From assembly GCA_023412755.1 (NCBI GenBank), contig JAEZCB010000283.1:1-10839 (forward strand): a DNA stretch of 10,839 nucleotides. The letters run 5' to 3'. The stretch comes from Bacteroidota bacterium. GTDB lineage: Bacteria > Bacteroidota > Bacteroidia > Flavobacteriales_F > PHOS-HE28. Shown here piece after piece: positions 7,518 to 10,839 of this stretch; the stretch's first letter is position 1, and each line of letters starts with the position of its first letter. The notes beneath the pieces are model-generated. The model was not told the origin of the DNA, searched no databases, and saw only the letters and a program-made list of their open reading frames with translations. A program made the position numbers and the translations under genes.

Positions 7518-8540
7518 GTGTTGGCAAGGGCATGGGATGCGGTGGAATGGGGTCGGAAAGCAAGCATGCGCCGCACCCTCAATGGTCTGTCCTTATGGAG
7601 CAGTTTCCAACGCGCCAAGCGTACCCGCGAGCCACGGATCGAAGGCCTGCCGTTCAGCATAAGTTTCGAACCTACCACCGCATGCAACCTGCGCTGCCCG
7701 GAATGTCCCAGTGGCCTGCGCAGCTTCACACGCCCCACGGGTAATTTGAAGCAGGACCTCTTCCGGCGCGTGATCGATGAACTGGCACCGGACCTGTGGG
7801 CGCTTACTTTCTACTTCCAGGGTGAACCTTACATCAATCCCGGTTTCCTGGAGATGGTGGCCTACGCGCATGAAAAAGGCCTCTATACCGCCACCAGCAC
7901 CAACGCGCATTTCCTTGATGATGCGAAGGCCGAGGCCACGGTGCGCAGTGGCCTTTCCAGGCTCATCATCTCGCTGGATGGTACTACACAGGATACCTAC
8001 TCCGCCTACCGCCGTGAAGGTGAACTAGAGAAAGTGTTCGAAGGTGCCCGCCGGATCGTGGAATGGAAACGGCGTCTGAAAAGCCGCACGCCGCACGTGG
8101 TCTTCCAATTCCTGGTGGTGCGGCCCAACGAACACCAGATACCCGAAGCGCAAAAATTGGCGAAGGATCTTGGTGTGGATGATCTCTGGTTGAAAACAGC
8201 CCAGATCTATGACCCGAAGGATGATCACCCATTGATCCCCCTACAGGACAAATATTCCCGTTACCTCAGGAACAGCAACGGCCTCTGGCAGGTGAAGAAC
8301 AGACTGGAGGACAATTGCTGGAAAATGTGGCACAGCTGCGTGATCACCTGGGATGGCCGCGTTGTGCCCTGCTGCTTTGACAAGGATGCACATCACGTGC
8401 TGGGAGATCTGCGCTCACAGAGTTTCAAGGAGCTGTGGCACAGTGATGCGTACAATGAATTCCGCCGATCGCTGCTAAGATCCAGGAGCAGCATCGAGAT
8501 GTGCAGGAACTGCAGTGAAGGGAGTCCGGTGTGGGCATGA
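7518..8540 (+). CDS. Radical SAM protein with C-terminal SPASM domain
   Basis: This is a 340-residue iron-sulfur enzyme. The radical SAM cluster motif CNLRCPEC (Cys56, Cys60, Cys63) lies in EPTTACNLRCPECPSGLR, followed by FTRPTG. FYFQGEP (98-104) supplies the GGE-like SAM-binding stretch, and TATSTNAHF (124-132) begins a further conserved segment. The C-terminus is SPASM-like, with Cys267, Cys274, Cys285, Cys286, Cys329 and Cys332, enough for auxiliary 4Fe-4S binding, plus the typical ITWDGRVVPCCFD and LGDL...LW elements. The family modifies peptides or small molecules; no precursor peptide or partner is evident nearby, so the substrate is unknown. The start is uncertain: GTG 7518 gives an N-terminus whose length fits relatives as I recall them, while ATG 7566 shortens it by 16 residues. 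The TGA stop is followed without a gap by a dispersed repeat. It is convergent with frr across the repeat block. Confidence 0.88.
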   Translation: MLARAWDAVEWGRKASMRRTLNGLSLWSSFQRAKRTREPRIEGLPFSISFEPTTACNLRCPECPSGLRSFTRPTGNLKQDLFRRVIDELAPDLWALTFYFQGEPYINPGFLEMVAYAHEKGLYTATSTNAHFLDDAKAEATVRSGLSRLIISLDGTTQDTYSAYRREGELEKVFEGARRIVEWKRRLKSRTPHVVFQFLVVRPNEHQIPEAQKLAKDLGVDDLWLKTAQIYDPKDDHPLIPLQDKYSRYLRNSNGLWQVKNRLEDNCWKMWHSCVITWDGRVVPCCFDKDAHHVLGDLRSQSFKELWHSDAYNEFRRSLLRSRSSIEMCRNCSEGSPVWA

Positions 8541-8565
8541 GTCCTCGGCTGCGCTCGGACTGACA
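8538..8565 (-). repeat. Dispersed repeat copy 1, starting at the radical SAM stop codon
   Basis: The 28 bp include the radical SAM TGA (8538-8540) and the core GCTGCGCTCGG at 8548-8558. It is the exact reverse complement of 9225-9252, and 8541-8565 is the exact reverse complement of 8687-8711. Within the repeat, AGTCC and GGACT can pair as a short stem around a 12-nt loop. Transcripts of the radical SAM gene could also form a 25-bp stem between this copy and 8687-8711. Confidence 0.85.
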
Positions 8566-8577
8566 TGCCCATACACC

Positions 8578-8670
8578 AATAGTCGGCTGCACTCGGATAC
8601 ATGCCTGCGGGAAGCAGGAAAAGTGTCCGTTTGAGCCAAAGCGCGAAGTTTCAGTCCGAGATCAGCAACA
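8578..8670. repeat. Decayed repeat copies and a small hairpin
   Basis: 8580-8604 is a diverged direct copy of 8540-8568 (GTC-GGCTGCaCTCGGA, then ACATGCC in both). 8648-8664 resembles the opposite orientation (TTTCAGTCCGAGaTCAGC against TGTCAGTCCGAGCGCAGC). CCTGC 8604-8608 and GCAGG 8614-8618 form a 5-bp stem with loop GGGAA, not followed by a T-tract, so it is a poor terminator. I see no gene in 8541-8718. Confidence 0.5.
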
Positions 8671-8685
8671 AACTACCAGTATGAA

Positions 8686-8712
8686 GTGTCAGTCCGAGCG
8701 CAGCCGAGGACT
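8686..8712 (+). repeat. Dispersed repeat copy 2, just upstream of the GIY-YIG gene
   Basis: These 27 nt are identical to 9224-9250, with the core at 8694-8704. 8687-8711 is the exact reverse complement of 8541-8565. It ends 6 nt before the ATG at 8719, leaving almost no room for a separate promoter outside the repeat. Confidence 0.85.
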
Positions 8713-8718
8713 AACTTC

Positions 8719-9046
8719 ATGGTGATGCATCAATACTTCGTCTACATGATCGAGTGTTGCGATTCCACCATCTATGTCGGTGTGACCAACGATGTGGAAA
8801 AGGCGGTTCAGGGATCATTGTGATGGCAGAGATCCAAACTCCTATACCGCGAAAAGGCGGCCATTGAAATTGATCTATGTTGAACATTTTCAATGGATCC
8901 AACATGCCATTTCTCGTGAGAAGCAGTTGAAGGGTTGGTCCGCGGCCAAAAAAAGAGCTTTGATCATGAACGATGAAGCGATCCTGCACCAACTCGCTAG
9001 ATGCAAAAATGCCTCAACCCATACACGAGAACGAAGCCAGGAGTAG
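8719..9046 (+). pseudogene. Single-domain GIY-YIG endonuclease, frameshifted
   Basis: From ATG 8719 (or ATG 8725) the frame gives YFVYMIECC...IYVGVTNDVEK, the start of a GIY-YIG/URI nuclease domain like the small COG2827 proteins. After Lys at 8800-8802 the frame goes to a stop at 8821. Skipping one base (8803) restores the family sequence RFRDH, then YTAKRRPLKLIYVE, then AISREKQLKGWSAAKK, ending at TAG 9044-9046. The repaired product is about 108 residues, a usual length. The GIY-like Tyr pair, the Arg after the second strand and the Glu of REKQLKGW are all present, so the domain would be intact apart from the single inserted G (AAGGCGG against an expected AAGCGG). No classic slippery heptamer precedes the site, so a real frameshift mutation or a sequencing error is likelier than programmed shifting. 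The gene lies between repeat copies, and its stop overlaps one of them. Confidence 0.8.
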
Positions 9047-9070
9047 TCTTGGGCTGCGCTCGGCTTGACA
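9045..9070 (-). repeat. Dispersed repeat copy 3, overlapping the GIY-YIG stop codon
   Basis: A diverged copy in the same orientation as copy 1, with the exact core GCTGCGCTCGG at 9053-9063. It differs from copy 1 at a few positions (TCTTGGG for TCCTCGG, GGCTTGACA for GGACTGACA). Its first two bases, AG, are the last two of the GIY-YIG TAG stop. It forms an imperfect inverted pair with the array end at 9224-9250. Confidence 0.75.
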
Positions 9071-9085
9071 TCCTTCTGGAAGAGG

Positions 9086-9252
9086 GTATCAGGCCGGGCG
9101 CACCTACGGACCACCGAGAAAGTGTCGGTCCGAGCGCAGCTACGGACCACCGTAAAGGTGTCAGTCCGAGCGCAGCTACGGACCAATGTGTCCATCCGAG
9201 CGCAGCTACGGACCACCGTAAAGGTGTCAGTCCGAGCGCAGCCGAGGACTCA
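9086..9252 (+). repeat. Tandem array of five 30/36-bp units with hairpin potential
   Basis: The units begin at 9086, 9122, 9158, 9188 and 9224. The first is diverged, the third is 30 bp and the other complete ones are 36 bp. Core copies start at 9130, 9166, 9196 and 9232. Units 2-4 share GTGTC..TCCGAGCGCAGCTACGGACC. In unit 2, GGTCCG (9127-9132) pairs perfectly with CGGACC (9143-9148) around a 10-nt loop; unit 3 has a 5-bp and unit 4 a 4-bp version. The last unit switches its right arm to CCGAGGACT, matching the dispersed copies, and overlaps the frr stop codon at 9250-9252. Confidence 0.9.
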
Positions 9253-9810
9253 CACCTTCATGATGTCCTTCTCCTTTGCCTCGATCAACACCTCCACCTT
9301 CTTGTTGTAGGTGCCGGTGAGCTTCTCCACATCCGCCTCGTAGCCTTTGGCGGTATCCTCCGGCAGTCCTTCCTTCTTGGCACTCTTTATCGAATCCATG
9401 GCCTTCTGGCGGCTGCTGCGAATGCCCACCTTCGCATGTTCGCCTTCAGCATGTGCACTTTTCACCAGCGCCTTGCGGCGCTCCTCGGTGAGCATGGGCA
9501 CATGGATGATCACACTCTCGCCATTGTTGCTGGGGTTGAAACCCAGGTTGGCGCCGATGATCGCCTTTTCGATCGGATCGATCATCTTCTTCTCCCACGG
9601 TTTCACATACAACGTGCGCGCATCGCCGCTGTTGATGGCCGCCACCTGGGATAGCGGCACCATCTGACCATAATAATCCACGCGCACGGTCTCGAGCATC
9701 ATGGGATTGGCGGCACCCGCGCGGATCATGGTCAATTCAGTCTCCAGATGGTCCACCGCTTTGCGCATTTGCTCTTCGCACTGCTCCAGCGCCTTGTCGA
9801 CATCGATCAT
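9250..9810 (-). CDS. frr: Ribosome recycling factor
   Basis: This 186-residue protein works with EF-G to split post-termination ribosomes in the cytoplasm. The family pattern is present throughout: IRAGAANP (29-36), VDYYGQMVPLSQ (44-55), the DARTLYV stretch, EKAIIGANLGFNP (81-93), LTEERRK (107-113), and a C-terminal helix ending in EAKEKDIMKV. Arg131 in VGIRSSRQKA matches the conserved E. coli Arg132. I chose ATG 9810 because it yields the standard length and N-terminus MIDVDKALEQ; an in-frame Met at 9870 adds 20 residues unlike the family. The TGA stop lies inside a dispersed repeat. pyrH, its usual upstream partner, is present, but a methyltransferase gene on the other strand now separates the two. 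Confidence 0.97.
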   Translation of the reverse strand: MIDVDKALEQCEEQMRKAVDHLETELTMIRAGAANPMMLETVRVDYYGQMVPLSQVAAINSGDARTLYVKPWEKKMIDPIEKAIIGANLGFNPSNNGESVIIHVPMLTEERRKALVKSAHAEGEHAKVGIRSSRQKAMDSIKSAKKEGLPEDTAKGYEADVEKLTGTYNKKVEVLIEAKEKDIMKV

Positions 9811-9831
9811 GGCTTCGATACTAATGGGGCG

Positions 9832-9839
9832 CAAAAATA
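9832..9839 (-). promoter_or_regulatory. Putative -7 box of the frr promoter
   Basis: On the minus strand 9839-9832 reads TATTTTTG, a full match to the Bacteroidota -7 consensus TAnnTTTG. It ends 21 nt before the frr ATG. I see no TTG/TTTG -33 box at the expected distance. A dedicated promoter makes sense because frr is separated from pyrH here. Confidence 0.45.
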
Positions 9840-9871
9840 GCCACTGAAGCCTGCCATTCGCTCCCTCCATT

Positions 9872-9879
9872 TACCTTGG
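9872..9879 (+). promoter_or_regulatory. Weak -7-like box before the FkbM-family gene
   Basis: TACCTTGG matches TAnnTTTG at all but one fixed position and ends 7 nt before ATG 9887. If used, the transcript would be leaderless or nearly so. No convincing -33 box was found. Confidence 0.22.
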
Positions 9880-9886
9880 CCGCGGT

Positions 9887-10639
9887 ATGAAGCTGCGCAA
9901 GGCCCTGCGGCATCTGGTGGAGCATGTGGTACACCTTGGGCCGGCCATGGCCGCACGCGTGCTCTATCTGAAAAAACGTTCTCCTGGTGCTGAGGCGGTG
10001 ATCCGAAGCCCCCACCTTGCCGGGCCGCTCACCGTGCGCACCGGCACAAGCGACCTGGCCATCTTCGATGAGGTGGTGATGCAGCGGGGCTACGACCTGG
10101 AACTTCCAGGACCACCCCGAACCATTGTGGATGCCGGAGCGAACATCGGTATGGCGAGCCTCTGGTTCAAGAAGAAGTATCCTGATACGACCATCATAGC
10201 CGTGGAGCCGGACGCGGACAATTTCGCACTGTTACTACTGAACACCAGCGGCTTGAAAGGCGTGATCCCTTTGCAGGCGGCCATCGCTCCAGTGGATGGT
10301 GTGCTGGGACTGGACAGGGATGCCGGCCGTGCTTCAAGCTTCCGCACACGTGGACTCAGGCCCGGTGAGCCAGGCGTGCGCGCCATCTCCATCCCCACCC
10401 TCATGCATGAGCATGGGCTGGATCACATCGACCTTTTGAAGGTCGACATCGAAGGGGCCGAAAAGGAGTTGTTTGAAGCTGCGGACCTCGGGTGGCTCGA
10501 TAAAGTGGGCAGCATCGCCATTGAGCTGCACGACCGGATGAAACCAGGCTGCGGCCATGCATTCTTCAAGGCCATGAGCAAGAACCCGCGTAAATATGAG
10601 GTGTACGGCCAGCTTGTGGTGGCCACGGAACTGTCGTAG
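9887..10639 (+). CDS. FkbM-family SAM-dependent methyltransferase
   Basis: This 250-residue protein has a class I SAM-dependent methyltransferase fold. The SAM-binding motif I is VDAGANIGMASLWF (81-94), the acidic end of strand 2 is AVEPDADNF (105-113), and the FkbM signature DLLKVDIEGAEKELFE is at 182-197, with IAIELHD at 210-216. FkbM enzymes O-methylate sugars, polyketides or other small molecules and are common in surface-polysaccharide loci; the substrate here cannot be told. Residues 1-60 hold no clear signal peptide or membrane helix. ATG 9887 is the first start in frame and fits the family. It is the only plus-strand gene in this end of the window, wedged between minus-strand frr and pyrH. 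Its stop is 4 nt from the pyrH stop, so the two transcripts must converge and overlap. Confidence 0.9.
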   Translation: MKLRKALRHLVEHVVHLGPAMAARVLYLKKRSPGAEAVIRSPHLAGPLTVRTGTSDLAIFDEVVMQRGYDLELPGPPRTIVDAGANIGMASLWFKKKYPDTTIIAVEPDADNFALLLLNTSGLKGVIPLQAAIAPVDGVLGLDRDAGRASSFRTRGLRPGEPGVRAISIPTLMHEHGLDHIDLLKVDIEGAEKELFEAADLGWLDKVGSIAIELHDRMKPGCGHAFFKAMSKNPRKYEVYGQLVVATELS

Positions 10640-10643
10640 CAGA

Positions 10644-10839
10644 TCAGAACGTCACCAGCGTACCCACGGGCTCACCAGCGACAAGCCGCCTTAGATTCCC
10701 GGGCTTGTTCATATCGAACACGATGATCGGGAGCTTGTTCTCATTGCAAAGCGTGAAGGCGGTGAGATCCATCACGTTCAAGCCCTTTTCATACACCTCG
10801 TTGAAGGAGATCCGGTCGAACTTGGTCGCATTCTTGTCC
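10644..10839 (-). CDS. pyrH: Uridylate (UMP) kinase, C-terminal part (start beyond window)
   Basis: The minus strand reads from the right edge to TGA at 10644-10646, giving 65 codons. The sequence has YEKGLNVMDLTAFTLCNE, then LPIIVFDMNKPGNL and GEPVGTLVTF at the end. This matches the C-terminus of bacterial UMP kinase (E. coli PyrH has YEKVLNVMDLAAFTL and NMNKPGALRRVV in the same place). The enzyme phosphorylates UMP to UDP for pyrimidine nucleotide synthesis. The gene is usually followed directly by frr; here an opposite-strand gene intervenes. Confidence 0.95.
   Translation of the reverse strand, partial: DKNATKFDRISFNEVYEKGLNVMDLTAFTLCNENKLPIIVFDMNKPGNLRRLVAGEPVGTLVTF

Larger units (their letters stand above)
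8538..9252. mobile_element. Candidate REP-like repeat block bounded by 28-bp inverted repeats and enclosing a GIY-YIG nuclease remnant
   Basis: The outer ends, 8538-8565 and 9225-9252, are perfect reverse complements over 28 bp. Between them are seven exact copies in total of the core CCGAGCGCAGC or its complement, starting at 8548, 9053 (complement) and 8694, 9130, 9166, 9196, 9232 (direct). There are also decayed copies, a tandem array and one frameshifted GIY-YIG gene. The block fills the whole space between two convergent genes. No transposase, no clear target-site duplication and no attachment site was seen. The resemblance to REP clusters mobilised by an associated nuclease is a hypothesis. 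It could instead be a transcriptional end-of-gene element that has multiplied. Confidence 0.4.

Noticed and set aside
8604..8618. Intrinsic terminator for the radical SAM gene (CCTGC/GCAGG hairpin).
   Set aside because: The stem is only 5 bp and is followed by AAAAGTGT, not a T-tract.
8719..9046. Programmed ribosomal frameshift in the GIY-YIG gene.
   Set aside because: There is no slippery heptamer or evident stimulatory element at GAA-AAG-GCG-GTT; a simple one-base insertion explains it.
9086..9252. CRISPR array.
   Set aside because: The units are directly adjacent without unique spacers, repeat lengths vary (30 and 36 bp), and no cas genes are present.
8538..9252. A classic insertion sequence or transposon.
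   Set aside because: No transposase or recombinase gene is present, and no target-site duplication is seen outside the 28-bp inverted ends.
9065..9310. Open frames through the repeat array (for example plus 9065-9310 and minus 8890-9216) giving repeated VSVRAQLRTT- or VVRSCARTDT-like peptides.
   Set aside because: Unit lengths are multiples of three, so the array stays open in several frames on both strands. The frames run into frr or the GIY-YIG gene and have no domain of their own.

Overview
The window looks like a chromosome segment of a Bacteroidota bacterium, most likely Flavobacteriales and at fairly high G+C. The reasons are a DUF5686/carboxypeptidase-regulatory outer-membrane protein, a CxxxCxxC radical SAM/SPASM protein with the 'CPSGLRSFTRPTG' signature that I associate with Bacteroidota, a secreted Cys-rich repeat protein, a near absence of Shine-Dalgarno sequences, and a perfect TAnnTTTG -7 box before frr. 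No rRNA, tRNA, CRISPR array or insertion-sequence transposase was seen.

Region A (7427 down to 1, minus strand) is a head-to-tail gene run: a DUF5686-type outer-membrane protein, an MMPL/RND-family membrane transporter, rfbA (glucose-1-phosphate thymidylyltransferase), a short-chain polyprenyl diphosphate synthase, and after a 123-bp gap a secreted protein built of 46-48 residue Cys-rich repeats that runs off the left edge. The rfbA start lies 4 nt after the RND stop, and the polyprenyl synthase start overlaps the rfbA stop (ATGA), so at least RND-rfbA-synthase looks like one translationally coupled unit. The common theme is the cell envelope: an outer-membrane protein, an inner-membrane exporter, a nucleotide-sugar enzyme and an isoprenoid enzyme.

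Region B (7518-8540, plus strand) is a radical SAM/SPASM protein diverging from the DUF5686 gene.

Region C (8538-9252) is the most unusual part. A 715-bp block sits between the convergent radical SAM and frr genes and is bounded by a perfect 28-bp inverted repeat. The block holds seven exact copies of an 11-bp core (CCGAGCGCAGC or its complement), several decayed copies, a five-unit 30/36-bp tandem array able to form short hairpins, and in the middle a single-domain GIY-YIG nuclease gene disrupted by one extra base. Repeat copies abut or overlap the stop codons of all three genes that end here. The layout resembles a REP/RAYT cluster, but with a GIY-YIG nuclease in place of the Y1 transposase. 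That parallel is inference.

Region D (9250-10839) carries frr (minus), an FkbM-family methyltransferase (plus) and the C-terminal part of pyrH (minus). pyrH and frr are normally adjacent and co-directional. Here an opposite-strand methyltransferase gene has been placed between them, with only 4 nt between its stop and the pyrH stop, and frr appears to have its own promoter.
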